Shown: in pieces, positions 49,688 to 63,042 of the stretch
Position numbering within the stretch: position 1 is the stretch's first letter
Layout of the letters: every line of letters starts with the position of its first letter
Assembly: GCF_003255815.1 (NCBI RefSeq)
Contig: NC_037683.1
Span: 79,233,440-79,297,439, forward strand
From: Theropithecus gelada
Taxonomy: Eukaryota; Chordata; Mammalia; Primates; Cercopithecidae
DNA length: 64,000 nt
Direction: 5' to 3'
Made by a program: the position numbers and the translations under genes
The notes under the pieces: model-generated
The model's input: only the letters and a program-made list of their open reading frames with translations
Database searches by the model: none
What the model was told of the DNA's origin: nothing

Positions 49688-50379
49688 TGTTTTGCTTCTT
49701 TTAACCATTCTTCCTTCAGCTTCTTTCCATTAATTTTTTCCTTCTGTCTTTGCCTTGACTTGAGTATCTGCTTGGCTTTCTGTCCTATGCTGTATCCGGT
49801 TAACTTGTCCTCTCAGCTGTGAATTGTAGTGACACATAAATGGGGAAATGAAAAATATTGATCAGCCTTGTAGAAAGCCTGCCAAAATTTTCATCGTGCC
49901 TTCTCACTCTGACCAAATATCAGGGAAACAATGTGATGGGTAATAGACTCCCACAAGCATCTGAGATTCGAGACTCATGCAGTAGATGGTACTTGCTAGG
50001 GGGGAAAAGACTTGATTTAGTCTATGAAAAATAATAAAACTAAAGAGCAATCCTCTCTTTGTTTTTACATGTTCCATTTTTAGCTTTCTTTGGTTTTATT
50101 ACTCCCTAGTAATTGGACTTGTGGTCTGAGGAAGAGTAATTGATCCACTTTCTCTCTGTGTTGTTAAGCCATCTCTTTTCAGGATTAAGTTATAGTGTTT
50201 GAGGGCGTTTACCTGCCCATTTTTCATGCTTTTTAAGGCAGACAAACATAAAACATCAAAGTGAGACCGAAATGAAAACTTTCCTCATCCTACTCAAAGT
50301 TAGAAGATCCTCAAAGTTCAAGTTTCCAGACAGACTGCTCAGGTAAGTGCCTCTTCCTGGTAGCAGCAAGAATATTGAG
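49688..50379. other. Intergenic, nothing recognised
   Basis: No gene or nameable repeat. Confidence 0.55.
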
Positions 50380-50570
50380 TCAAATGTCACCAGAGCATCT
50401 GTCTGGATTCTAATGCTAGCTCCAGCAGTTACCAGCTGGGGGTCATATAATCCCTTAAAACCTCCTTTTCCTCATGTGTAAAATGGGGGTTGATGAAACA
50501 AACTATCTTCAGTTGTTATGCTGTGTTATGCTAGCAAAGAGGTTGGCATAGAATTAGCACTCAGGTGTGG
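50380..50570 (+). repeat. MIR fragment
   Basis: TCTAATGCTAGCTCCAGCAG, TCCTCATGTGTAAAATGGGG and the AGTTGTTATGCTG region follow MIR with divergence. Confidence 0.65.
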
Positions 50571-53120
50571 TTGCCTCACAGTTACTGTTCTCCTGCCTCC
50601 TTTCTTCCACTCCTCTCCTACCTCCCACAGTGGTTCACAACACAACCCTGTCATGGGGCTGCCTACACTTGATCTTGGTCCCACCCGTTCCTCCTATTTG
50701 ATTCGGAACAGAACCGGCCACCTTTCTGAGGTTGTTTTTGCATCTCAGAATTGATGATGATGCTGATAATATACCTACCGAAGTTCATTTAAAGTTGTAA
50801 CATAGTGCTTGAAGCATGGTAAATGTTCAATAGTTATTTGTTATTATAATATGATTACTAATATTTTCTCCCAGAGCAAAGTCTTAAATCCCTGCTGAAT
50901 TTCTGGGGTCTGGCAGAGTTGAGATGGGGGTAGGTTAAACTATAAAGTTTAGATGGACAGTCAACAGCTTTTCTGAAATGACAGTATTTGTTCATTTAAA
51001 TTTAAGTGAGGTCTCAAGTCATCTCTAGGTTTCTTTCATTGTAGCATAGTCCCCATGTCCCCGTATTGTCCTGGGATGATGACAGTGAGATGGAGCTGCC
51101 TTAGGCCCCTTCACAGAAGCTGCTGATCCTGCAAGGCCACAGACAGGTTCTTTTTTCTGGATTTCTTCACCTCCCCCTCTTCTCTTGCTCCACAATGTGA
51201 ATAGACCCGAGGGGCATCACCACTTGGGGTGTTGCCAGCCAGCCCCTTTGCTGTTTTAGAGTTAGTGGGAATTAGGCAGACAATTGTTTGAAAGCAAAAA
51301 TAAGATCTCAGGATTGGTGCTGGGGAAAAGCCAGCTTGTAGAGCAGGTGAGAAGTGCCCAGAGACAAATTGCCTGTTGGTAGGTTATGGAGCTCATTTAC
51401 ATGTTGCTCCTTTGCTAGGCCTCCCTAGAATACAATCTATAGCCCATTATCTTTGCCCTTAACAAATGTAGACTCTCTAATCACACTGGCTTTTAGTTTG
51501 GCTGTTTCCATGCACTAATTAGGCTGACCTTAATCCATATAAGCTGTAATCCTCTGTGTGTCCCATGGTAACTACTCACCCCTTTCCTTTAGCGTATTCA
51601 AGCCTCATGACTTGAATAGTAGAAGCTCAAGTCTAGCTCCCCCAAATCATTGAGCAAGAGCCCATTTTCTTGCTCATGGCTGACAAGTTAATAGCAAGAG
51701 GCTCTTACACTACAGAAGTAGCGTGGTCAGGTTCTCCTCCTAAATTCTCAGCCTGGCATGGAAGTGGAGACTTTTCTCTTCCATCTTTTGTGTAGCATGG
51801 TGACTCAGATTGGACTCTTGTCCATACCCGACAGCGTCTGTGTATATTTTCTGAAATGCTTTAAATTAAAGGGTTATACAAGTCATTACCCCAAGTCATC
51901 AAAACAGCAATTAACTCAATAACCATGACATGAAGCCAGCTGTCTCCTTTGGGAATGTAAAATTGAAAACCAATGCTATAGTGTGCTTGCCTAAGCCATG
52001 AACTCCCATGAAGCAAAACTAAATATTGCAAATGTAAATGTTGTAAATATTTACATTCAGAGAGGCAATGTACTAGATTTCTTTTTGGGAGGAAGATGAT
52101 TGGAACAAAGGGAAACAAATAGGAGAGTAAGAAGAAAAAGTACCTATGTCTAGGGGAATATCTTTACGAATGAATATCTACAACTTTGTTGTTTATTATA
52201 TCACAGATTATTTAGTATAGTTAACAAATTGAGAAACAGTGCTGGTTAAATTTCCCCTAGGATGTTAATATCTTTGGCAACAATAGTACAGAAAATTGGG
52301 CTAATCTTGTTATACATTCTGACTACGTACAGTTACACTCATCTTAGAATTACATTTTGAGATTAAATTATATTTTATATAAAAGAGCTCATTTCATAAA
52401 GAAGCCATGGAAACTTAAAAAGTATTTTGAGAACTACCTCCCCAACTTACTGAACTCATCATTTAATGATGAAAACCTACATTTTTCTTCAAACTAGAAG
52501 TCTGTATACTCAGTTCATATGGCAGCAATCAGATTAGGGTTTTCTAAACAAATAAAGGATCCGCAAATGCTAAAACCAAAGGCTTTGGAAAGAAATGTTT
52601 GCTTTTCTGATTATAAAATTAACATGTATATAGATTATTTGAAAAATACATAAAATATAAAAATAAACATTAACAATGTAATCATACCATAAAACTATTG
52701 TTAATACTTTGCTACTACTACCTTAATGTTCTTACTTTGCTTTTTTGTATCCTTTTTTCATATCATTTGATTTATACCATAATATATACACTTGTATTCT
52801 ACATTTATATAAACTTCATTAGTAGTTTCTCATTTTTGAAATTTTTATTTGAAAATATTTAATGGAAATGTGTCAGGCTATTATATGGTTATTGGATATT
52901 TTTACTAATAACTGATGTTGCAGTGAACATTTCAGTATATTAATCTTTGATTCTTTGCCTGTTTCTTTAGAGCATAGTCTTAGAAAGACAGTCAATTGTT
53001 TGGGCATATGAGATATTGCCAAATTATATTTTAGACAGATGATACTAATTTTTACTTAGTGTTTCTGTGTGCTCCAACTTTACTGCATCTTCAATGCTGT
53101 TGAGTATTATTTTCTTCATC
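50571..53120. other. Intergenic; old AT-rich repeat-like tail
   Basis: Mostly unassignable. 52600-53110 resembles a decayed ancient interspersed repeat (TTGCAGTGAACATTTCAGTA), but the family is unclear. Confidence 0.45.
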
Positions 53121-53310
53121 CAATGGTTCTCAACTCTGGCTTCACTTTGGAATCAACACAGGGGCAACAAACAAACAAATAGACAAGTCTATGCCTGGGC
53201 TCTACCCCAAACTAATTAAATTAGAATTTTTAAGCAGTGTGATTGCCAATGCATCTGTAATTTTAAAAGCTCCCAGTGACTCTAGTTGATAAAAAGGGTT
53301 CAGAACCATT
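53121..53310. mobile_element. MER5A-like hAT element with an inserted CAAA-rich stretch
   Basis: Starts CAATGGTTCTCAACTCTGGC and ends GGTTCAGAACCATTTTG. An (ACAA)n patch lies at about 53166-53178. Confidence 0.65.
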
Positions 53311-54753
53311 TTGCTAACTGAGTAAATGAAAAATATTCTTCTTCAACACCCTTTGGTATCAGGGTACTATATGTTTTGTCTGATTAACTTGAAAAACATA
53401 CTGTGAAATTATGCTCATGGCCAAAATATTTTGTCTCAACTGGATTTTCATATATGTGGAAAAAGTAAGGCCAAATAGCATGCCCTACCCCGCATAGCCT
53501 TACCATATAGTCAGTTAGTTCTTAGAAAAGTTTTGCAGAGCTCTCTCCACTTTTTCATATTTCATCTTTAAGTTTTATATTTGAAATTCTTTAAGAAGTG
53601 GTAAATGCCAGTTGTCTTGTCCTTCTCATCACTATTCAATTGATTATGAAATATTTAATTTATTTAGGCATTTTGAATACCAGGACATGCATCGTCAAAT
53701 GCAAGGGTTTCTTCAGTGTCTTAGTGTGGTGTTATTTATCCATATCTTCTTGTTTGGTAGATTAAAATACTAAAGAACACTGTAATTGCCTGTGACTTTG
53801 GACTGCCAGTTTTGATGAAGGTTCAGTGAAGCTCCAGACATGATCTGAGTCCTACTTTGGATTGAGTTAGTTAGGGAAGCCCTTTTCACTCATCCTGCTA
53901 ATATATGCTGATGTGTATCATTCTGTTCTTTCTTGAAATTATTTTCCTATGTGTGTTAAATAAAGGAAGAGAATGTTTCCTTCTCTCCTCTAGTGATCTT
54001 ACTTCAAAATCTGATGCCAGATATTTACTATGTGATCTTCCTAAAGGCTCTCATTTCCTCATTTCTATCATGCCTCCAGCCCTACCTCTTGCTCTTCCCC
54101 AAGAAGAACTCCCTTGTGCACCTGTCCAAATATTCACTTCTCCATACTCTCTTGCAGCCAAGAGTGGTGATATGACAAAATTCTGTCCAATTATATGTGA
54201 ACTGAATTCTACTGAGAGCTTTGGGGGAAGAGACTCATTTTCTGAATAAAGGCATAGTGATACTGGAACCCCCTTCTCTACCTTCTAGGCTTGAATTCAC
54301 ATGTGATGCCTAGACTTTGGTGGTCACTTTGCAACCATAAGGTAATGGAACTGACAGAAGGATCAAGAGAATGGTGGAGATTCTGTCTCTGCTATCTTTG
54401 ACCTGCTGAACTAACACTAACCATTGCCCACCTGCAGCCTTCTTACATGAGGACAATACACCCTTGGTCAAGTCAGTGTTAGATGGCTTTTTTGTTACTT
54501 TCAGCTGAAAGCATTTCTGGTTCACCCAAATATTAGTCAATACCACATTTAGCTATTGATTATAGCTTGCCATTTTATAAATATTCCATGTAAGAATGGA
54601 ATTAAAAGGCCAAGGCTCTTCCTAAATGGGATGAGGCCCACCTACTTTATCTTCCTTTTATTATATTCACACTAGTGGCAATGCTCATTCTTGGGCAAAG
54701 AACTAGGGAAAATCATTGCTTCTCAGTGTTGTCTGTTCCTGATTGTTCCTGCC
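53311..54753. other. Intergenic, nothing recognised
   Basis: The 114-codon plus frame at 53905-54249 has a Leu/Phe-rich start but no homology I recognise. Confidence 0.5.
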
Positions 54754-55219
54754 TGATATATTTGGGATGTGCACCCTCTTCAAATCTCATGTTGAAATAT
54801 GACCTCCAATTTTGGAGGTGGGTCTGGGAGGTGTTTGTTCTGAGTCCTGCTTTTGATTGAAGCAGGGAGAAGCGGGAGGTGTTTGGGTCATGGGATTGGA
54901 TCCCTCATGAATGGTTTGATGGCTTCCTAATGGTAGTGAGTGAGTTCTTGCTCTGGTAGTTCATGAAAGAGCTGGTTGTTTAAAATAGTCTGGCAAACCC
55001 CTCCCCAATCTCTCTTGCTTCCTCTCTTGCCATGTGATACATCAACTTCCCCTTCACCTTCCATCATGATTGCAAGCTCCCTGAAGTCCTCACCAGAAGC
55101 AGATGCCAGCACCACGCTTCCTATACAGCCCACAGAACTGTGAGCTAAAATAAACCTCTTTTCTTTACAAATTATCCAGTCTCAGGTGTTCCTTTATAGC
55201 AATGAAAATGGACTAATGG
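54754..55219 (+). repeat. 5' LTR of the MaLR provirus
   Basis: Longer than the 3' LTR by about 50 bp because of an insertion bounded by GGGAGGTGTTTG at about 54827 and again at about 54876. Confidence 0.8.
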
Positions 55220-56828
55220 AGAAAATTGTTACCAATAAGTGGGATGTTGCTATAAAGATACCTGAAAATGTGGAAACAGGTTTGGAACTGGGTAATGGGC
55301 AGAGGTTGGAAGAGTTTGGAGGACTCAGAAGAAGACAGGAAAATGAGGGAAAGTTTGAAACTTCTTAGAGACTGGTTAAATGGTTGTGACAAAAATTATC
55401 ATATAAATATGGACAGTGAAGGCTGGGCTAATGAGGCCTTGAATGGAAATGAGGAGCTAAGTGGGAACTGAAGCATAGATCATCTATGTTATGCCCTAGC
55501 AAAGAAGTTGGCTGCATTGTGTCCATGACCTAAAGCTTTGTGGAAGCTTGAGCTTTAGAGTGATGACCCACGGTATCTGGTGGAATAAATTTCTAAGCAG
55601 CAAAGCATTCAAGAGGTGGTGTGGCTGTTTCTAACAGCCTATGATAAGATATGGGAGTAAAAGAATAACTTAAAGTTAGAACTTATATTTAAAAGGGCAG
55701 CAGAGCATAAAAGTTTGGAAAATTTGCAGCATAGTCATGTGATAGAGAAGGAAAGAGTATTTTCAGGCAAGGAACACAAGCAGGCTATGCAGCAACCACC
55801 TGCTAGACATTAGCATGACTAAATGGGAGCCAAGTGCTAATATTCGTAACAATGGGAAAAAGACCTTGAAGGCATTTCAGAGGTCTAAATGGCCCCCATC
55901 ACAGGCCCAGTGGCCTAGGAGGAAAGAATGGTTTCAGGGACCAGGTTCTGGGTCATGCTGCCCTGGTCATCCTTGGATACTGCCTCCTGCATCCTGACTG
56001 CTCTTGTTCTAGCCATGGCTCAAAGGGCTCCAGGTACAGCTCGGGCTGCCACTCCTGAGAGCACAAGCTGTAAGTCTTGGCAGCTTCCACATGATGTTAA
56101 GTCTGCAGGTGCACAAAATACAAACATGAAAGGAGCCTGGCAGATTCTCCCTAGATTTCAGATGTATCAGAAAGTCTGGGTGCCTAGGCAGAAGCCTGCT
56201 ACAGTGGTGGAACCCTGCAAAGAGCCTCTAGTGGGGCAGTGCCAAGGGGACAGGTGGGGTTAGAGCCCTTACACAGAGTTCCCACCAGGGTATTGCCTAG
56301 TGGAGCTGTGGGAACAGGTTTGTCACTCTCCAGACACCAGAATGGTAGAGCCACTGGCAGCTTGCACCCTCAGCATGAAAAGGCTTCAGGTACCAGACTC
56401 CAACCTGTGAGAGCAGCCACAGAGGCAGAGCTGCTCAAGACCTTGGGAGCCCACCTGTTGCACTAGTGTGTCCTGTATGCAGATCATTGAGTCAAAGGAG
56501 ATTATGTTGGAACTTTAAGATTTAATGAATACCTTGCTGGGTTTCAGACCTGCATGGGGTTTTTTGTCCCTTTTTTTTGGCTGATTTTTTCCTTTTGGAA
56601 TGGGAATGTCTATCCAACATCTGTACCACCATTGCATCTTGGGAGTAAATAACTTGTTTTGATTTTGTAGGCTCATAGGTGGAAGGAACTTGATCTTAAG
56701 TCTCAGGTGAGTCTTTGGACTTTGAGGTAATGATGGAATGAATTAAGACTTTGGGGAGGACTATTGGGCAGGATGATTGTAGTTTGCAATGTGAGAAGAA
56801 CACGAGATTTGGGGGGCCAGGGACAGAA

Positions 56829-57242
56829 TGATACAGTTTGAATGTGTGTCTCCTCTACATCTCATGTTGAAATGTGACCTCCAATGTTGGAGGTGGGCCT
56901 GATGGGAGGTGTTTAGGTCATGGGGGCAGATTCCTTATGAATGGCTTGGTGTCGTCCCCACAGCAATGAGTGAGTTCTTGCTCTGGTGGTACAAGCAAGA
57001 TCTGGTTGTTTAAAAGAGCCTGGCACCTGCACCTGCCTTATTCCCTCTCTCAAGGTATGATACACTGGCTCCCTCTTTGTCTTCCTCCATGATTGTAGTT
57101 AGCTCCCTGAGGTCCACACCCAAAGCAGATGCCAGCACCACACTTCCTGTACATCCCACATAACTGTTAGCCAAAATAAGCCTCTTTTCTTTATAAATTA
57201 CCCATTCACTGGTATTCCTTTATATTAATAAAAACTAACATA
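56829..57242 (+). repeat. 3' LTR of the MaLR provirus
   Basis: Starts TGATACAGTTTGAATGTGTG and ends near ACTAACATA. TTGCC follows and CTGCC precedes the 5' LTR, compatible with a 5-bp target duplication with one change. Confidence 0.8.
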
Positions 57243-58392
57243 TTGCCTTATTCCAGTAAGTCACCTTGATTCAGCCTAAAGCTATGTAGGCTCAATTCAA
57301 ATAGAAACAAATGGTGGAGAGTGATTGTCTATAACAACTTTTCCAAACTTTCAGCTTTGAATAGTGGCCCACAAACATACAGAATGATAGGTATTTGTTT
57401 CCTAATTACCATTGTTTCTTGTAGATATCTCTCCTCTAAGTCCTGGTAAGGTGAGGAGACTGATCTTGGTACCTTTTACCATCTAACTACCAGTATACTA
57501 CTCTGATTTTGACACAATGATTGCAACAGTTTTGGTAATGAATGTAATTTGAGGTTACATATATTTATTCTGTGCTGGAAACTCTTATGCCAGTGCCTAA
57601 ATTGATTTTGTTGGAGTGAGGTCAAACCTTGGGTATATAAGGCAATTAATACCTTTTGGCATTTTGTATCAATCGTCAGAGTATCATCAATTTTTGATCA
57701 ACTATGTGATGTACATATTTACTGAACACAAGTAGTTATTATTTATATGCATTCAACTGAGGTATGGCCAAGAAAATGCAAATTGTTTGAAGTTAAAGAG
57801 AAATCTATCAAATGTTCAGTCATTGATATGATAAGTGTTGAACTAAGTTGGAAAATAAAGGCAAATTTAACCTCTTACCTTTGTGTAATAATCACAAGCT
57901 TTACCTAGGTGAGAGATTTTCGGGCAGGTTTTGCAGTGTTTTCTGGCTGTGCACTCTTTCTCATAAGATATGTAGGGATGCATAGAACTGGTCAGCATTT
58001 TACTACTACATAATGCTTTAGTCATCTTAAATATGTGAAAGTAAAAGGCAAAAATATATAATTACAATTCTGGGCTTGAACTAAAATACTGAAAGAAAGA
58101 CTTGGTTTACTTGTGACCAAGAATCACTATGTTCATTTTCTTTTTCAGATGTAACATGTACTAGACCACGAAAACAGTTATGAAAAAGAGCTTTCTTTGA
58201 AGCCTAACTCATATTACTTGCTTACTGGTGCACACTCTTTACATAACCTTGTCATCATGATTCTAGCTCTACCTGATGAGAACAGAAACTGATGATGGGT
58301 AGAAAGGAGCCTTGTAGAATGTTATTTCCTACCAGAGTATCTAGAAAATGTTTGCAAAGGAAAACCCGAGTACATCCTTTGCAGACTGGCAC
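57243..58392. other. Intergenic, nothing recognised
   Basis: AT-rich sequence between the provirus and the L1. Confidence 0.55.
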
Positions 58393-58768
58393 TTTTTTAA
58401 ATTTAAATTTTAATTTTTCCATAAGTTATTGGGGTACGGATGGTGTTTGGTTACACGAGTAAGTTCTTTAGTGGTGATTTGTGAGGTTTTGGTGCACCCA
58501 TCACCCGAGCAGGGTACACTGCACCATATTTGTTGTCTTTTATCCCTCGCCCCCCTCCCACTCTCCACCCCCAAGTTCCCAAAGTCCATTGTATCATTCT
58601 TATGCCTTTGCATCCTCATAGCTTAGCCTCCACATATCAGTGAGAACATACAATGTTTGGTTTTTCATTCCTGAGTTCCTTCACTTAGAATAATAGTCTT
58701 CAATCTCATCCAGGTCACTGTAAATGCTTTTAATTTATTCCTTTTTATGGCTGTGTAGTATTCCATCA

Positions 58769-58809
58769 TATATATGAGATGTGATATATATATAAATATA
58801 TATATATTT

Positions 58810-58879
<70 letters not shown>

Positions 58880-58909
58880 NGTGATATATATATAAATATA
58901 TATATATTT

Positions 58910-58961
<52 letters not shown>

Positions 58962-58962
58962 A
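58769..58962. repeat. (TA)n(CA)n compound microsatellite with duplicated block
   Basis: Inside the L1 3' region. The block GTGATATATATATAAATA at 58781 recurs at 58881, exactly 100 bp on, immediately after the single ambiguous base at 58880. Confidence 0.9.
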
Positions 58963-60508
58963 AATATCTCAGAGTTTCTTTATCCATTTGTTGATTGATG
59001 GGCATTTGGGCTGATTCCATGATTTTGCAATTGTGAATTGTACTGCTATAAACATGCATGTGCAAGTATCTTTTTTGAATAATGACTTACTTTCTTCTGG
59101 GTAGATACTCAGTAGTGGAATTACTGGATCAAATGGTAGTTCTACTTTTAGTTCTTTAAGGAATCTCCACACTATTTTCCATAGTGGTTTTACTAGTTTA
59201 CATTCCCACCAGCAGTGCAGAAGTGTTCCCTGATCACTGCATCCACACCAACATCTACTATTTTTTGATGTTTTGATTATGGCCATTCTTGCAGTAGTAA
59301 GATGGTATCACATTGTGGTTTTGATTTGCATTTCCCTGATCATTAGTGATGTTGAGCATTTTTTCATATGTTTGTTGTCGGTTTGTGTGTCTTCTTTTGA
59401 GAATTGTCTATTCATGTCCTCAGGCCATTTTTTGATGGGATTGCTTGTTGTTTTCTTTCTGGTTTGTTTGAGTTCATTGTAGATTCTGGATATTAGTCTT
59501 TTGTTAGATGTGTAGATTGTGGAGATTTTCTCCCACTCTGTGGGTTGTCTCTTTACTCTGCTGACTGTTCCTTTTGCCATGTGCAAGCTCTTAAGTTTAA
59601 TTGGGTCTCAGCTATTTATCTTTGTTTTTATTATATTTGCTTTTGGGTTCTTGGTCATGAAATCCTTGCCTAAGTCAATGTCTAGAAGGGTTTTTCCAAT
59701 GTTATCTTCTAGAATTTTTAGTTTCAGGTCTTAGGTTTAAGTCCTGAATCTATCTTGAGTTGATCTTTATATAAGGTGAGAGATGAGGATCCAGTTTCAT
59801 TTACATGTGGCTAGCCAATTATCCCAGCACCATTGTTGAAAAGGCCATCCTTTCCCCACTTTATGTTTTTGTTTGCTTTGTTGAAGATCAATTGGCTATA
59901 AGTACTTGGGCTTATTTCTGAGTTCTCTATTCTGTTCCGTTGGTCTATGTGCCTACTTTTATACCAGTACCACACTATTTTGGTGACTATAGCCTTATAG
60001 TATAGTTGGAAATCAGATAGTGTGATGCCTTCAGATTTGTTCTTTTTGCTTGGTCTTGCTTTGGCTATGTGGGCTCTTTTTTTGGTTCCATATGAATTTT
60101 AGAATTGTGTTTTCTAACTCTGTGAAGAATGATGGTGGTATTTTGATGGGGATTGTGTTGAATTTGTAAACTGCTTTTGGCAGTATGGTCATTTTCACAA
60201 TACTGATTTCTACCCATCCATAAGCATGGGATATGTTTCCATTTGTGTGTGTAATCTGTGATTTCTTTCAGCAGTGTTTTGTAGTTTTCCTTATAGAGGT
60301 CTTTTGACTCCTTTGTTAGATATATTCCGAAGTATTTTATTTGTTTATTTATTTTTGCAGCTATTGTGAAAGGGATTGAGTTCTTGGTTTGATTCTCTGC
60401 TTGTTCGCTGTTGGTGTATAGAAGAGCTACTGATTTGTCTACATTAATCTTGTATCTGGAAACTTTGCTGAATTCTTTTATCAGTTCTAGGAGCTTTCTG
60501 GAGGAGTC

Positions 60509-60862
60509 CTAAGGGTTTTCAAGGTAACCGATCATATTGTCAGCAAACAGCGACAGTTTGACTTCCTCTTTACTGATTTGGATGCCCTTTATTTCTTTCT
60601 CTTGTCTGATTGCTCTGGCTAGGACTTCCAGTACTATGTTGAAGAGAAGTGGTGAGAGTGGGCATCCTTGTCTTGTTCCCATTCTCAGAGAAAATGCTTT
60701 CAATTTTTCCCTATTCAGTATTATGTTGGCTGTGGGTTTGTCATAGATGGCTTTTATTACATTAAGGTATGTCCCTTGAATGCTGGTTTTGCTGAGGGTT
60801 TTAATCATAAAAGGATGTTGGATTTTGTCAAATGCTTTTTCTGCATCTATTGAGATAATCAT
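60509..60862 (-). pseudogene. L1 ORF2 reverse-transcriptase fragment
   Basis: 117 codons spanning the RT palm: SIDAEKAFDKIQHPFM, GTRQGCPLSPLLFNIVLEVL and SLFADNMI. The catalytic FADD box reads FADN here and a stop follows soon after, so it cannot encode an active polymerase. Confidence 0.9.
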
Positions 60863-63042
60863 GTGATTTTTGTTTTAAATTCTGTTTATGTCGTGTATCA
60901 TATTTATTGACTTGTGTACGTTAAACCATCCCTGCATCCCTGGCATGAAATCCACTTTATCATGGTGGTTTTGATATGTTGTTGCATTTGGTTAGCTAGT
61001 ATTTTGTTAAGGATTTTAGCATCTATGTTCATCAAGGATATTGGTATGTAGTTTTCTTTTTTGCTTGTATCCTTTCCTGGTTTTGGTATTAGGGTGATGC
61101 TGACTTCATAGTATGAATTAGGAAGGGTTCCTTCTTTCTCTGTCTTGTGGAATAGTGTCAAAAGGATTGGTACCAGTTCTTCTTTGAATGTCTGTTGGAA
61201 TTCTGCTGTGAATCTGTCTAGTCCTTGACTTTTTTGTTGTTGGTGGTGGTGATTTTTAAATTACCATTTCAGTCTCACTGTTTGTTATTGGTCTGTTCAG
61301 GGTGTCTAATTCTTCCTGATTTAAGCTAGGAGGGTTGTATTTTTCCAGGAATTTATTAATCTCTTCTAGGTTTCCTAGTTTATGTGTGTAAAGGTGTTCA
61401 TAATAGCTTTGAATGATCTTTTATATTTCAGTGGTGTCAGTTATAACATCTCCTGTTTCATTTCTTAGTGAGGTTATTTGGATTGTCTCTCTTCTTTTCT
61501 TGGTTAATCTTGCTAATGGTATATCAATTATATTTATGTTTTTAAAGAACCAGCTTTTTGTTTCATTTATCTTTTCTATTTTGTTGTTGTTGTTTGTTGG
61601 TTTCAATTTCATTTAGTTCTTCTCTGATCCTGGTGATTTCCTTTCTTCTGCTAGGTTTGGGTTTGGTTTATTCTTGTTTCTCTAGTTTCTTGAGATGTGA
61701 CCTTAGATTGTCTGTTTGTGCTCTTTCAGACTTTTTGATGTAGGCATTTAGGGCTATGAACTTTCCTCTTAGCACTGCTTTAGCTGTATTCCAGAGGTTT
61801 TGATAGGTTGTGTCATTATTGTCATTCAGTTTAAAGAATTTTTAAATTTTCCATCTTGATTTCATTTTTGACCCAATGCTCATCCAGGAGCAGGTTATTT
61901 AATTTTCATGTATTTATATGGTTTTGAAGGTTCCTTTTGGAGTTGATTTCCGGTTTTATTCCACTGTGGTCTGAGAGAGTGTTGGTATAATTTCAATTTT
62001 TAAGAATCGATTGAGGCTCATTGTATGGCCTATCATATGGTCTATCTTAGAGAAAGTTCCATGAGCTGTTGAATAGATGAGTATTCTGTGGTTGTTGGAT
62101 GAAATGTTCTCTATATATCTGTTGAGTCCATTTGTTCCAGGGTATTGTTTAAGTCCATTATTTATTTGTTGGCCTTCTATCTTGATGGCCTGTCTAGTGC
62201 TGTCAGTGGAGTATTGAAGTCCCCCACTATTATTGTGTTGCTATCTATTTCATTTATTAGGTCTACTGGTAATTGTTTTATAAATTTGGGAGCTCCAGTG
62301 TTAGGTGCATATATGTTTAGGATTGTGATATTTTCCTGTTGGACAAGGCCTTTTACCACTATATAATGTCCCTCTTTGTCCCTTTTAACCACTGGTGCTT
62401 TAAAGTTTGTTTTGTCTGGTATAAGAATAACTACTCCTGCTTGCTTTTGGTGTCCGTTTGCATGAAATGCCTTTTTCTACCCCTTTAATTTAAGTTTATG
62501 TGAGTCCTTATGTGTTAGGTGAGGTTCCTAAAGGCAGCAGATAGTTGGTTGGTGGGTTCTTATCCATTCTGCAGTTCTGTATCTTTTAAGCGAAGCATTT
62601 AGGCCCTTATATTCAATGTTAGTATTGAAAGGTGAGATATCATTGCATTACTCATGCTCTTTGTTGCCTGTGTACTTTGATTTTTTGTTTTTGCTTTTTA
62701 ACTTGTATTTTTGTTTTATAGATCCTGTATGATTTATGCTTTAAAGAGGGTCTGTTCTGATGTGTTTCCAGGATTTGTTTCAATATTTAGAGCTCCTTTT
62801 AGCAGTTCTTGTAGTCGTGGCTTGGTAATGCTGAATTCTCTGAGCATTTGTTTGTTTGAAAATGACTGCATCTTTCCTTCAGATATGATGCTTAGTTTCA
62901 CTGGACACAAAATTCTTGGCTAATAATTGTTTTGTTTGAGGAGGCTGAAGATAGGGCCCCAATCCCTTCTACCTTGTAGGGTCCTTGCTGAGAAATCTGC
63001 TGTTAACCTGATAGGTTTTTCTTTATAGGTTACCTGGTGCTT

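Larger units (their letters stand above)
54754..57242 (+). mobile_element. ERVL-MaLR provirus with two LTRs (MST-like)
   Basis: 5' LTR 54754-55219, internal region 55220-56828, 3' LTR 56829-57242. Both LTRs share CATCTCATGTTGAAAT, ATGAGTGAGTTCTTGCTCTG-type text, AGCAGATGCCAGCACCAC and the AAATTA end. The internal start (AAGTGGGATGTTGCTATAAA) is the MaLR leader. A purine/G-rich tract at 56798-56815 precedes the 3' LTR, as a polypurine tract would. Frames inside are short and broken. It is a fossil non-autonomous element. Confidence 0.85.

Noticed and set aside
55815..56466. Overlapping frames of 60-111 codons between the MaLR LTRs
   Set aside because: They lie in the non-coding, decayed MaLR internal region and show no intact viral domain.
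58766..59065. 99-codon minus-strand frame rich in Tyr-Ile and Cys-Val
   Set aside because: Translation of a TA/CA microsatellite that includes the ambiguous base.
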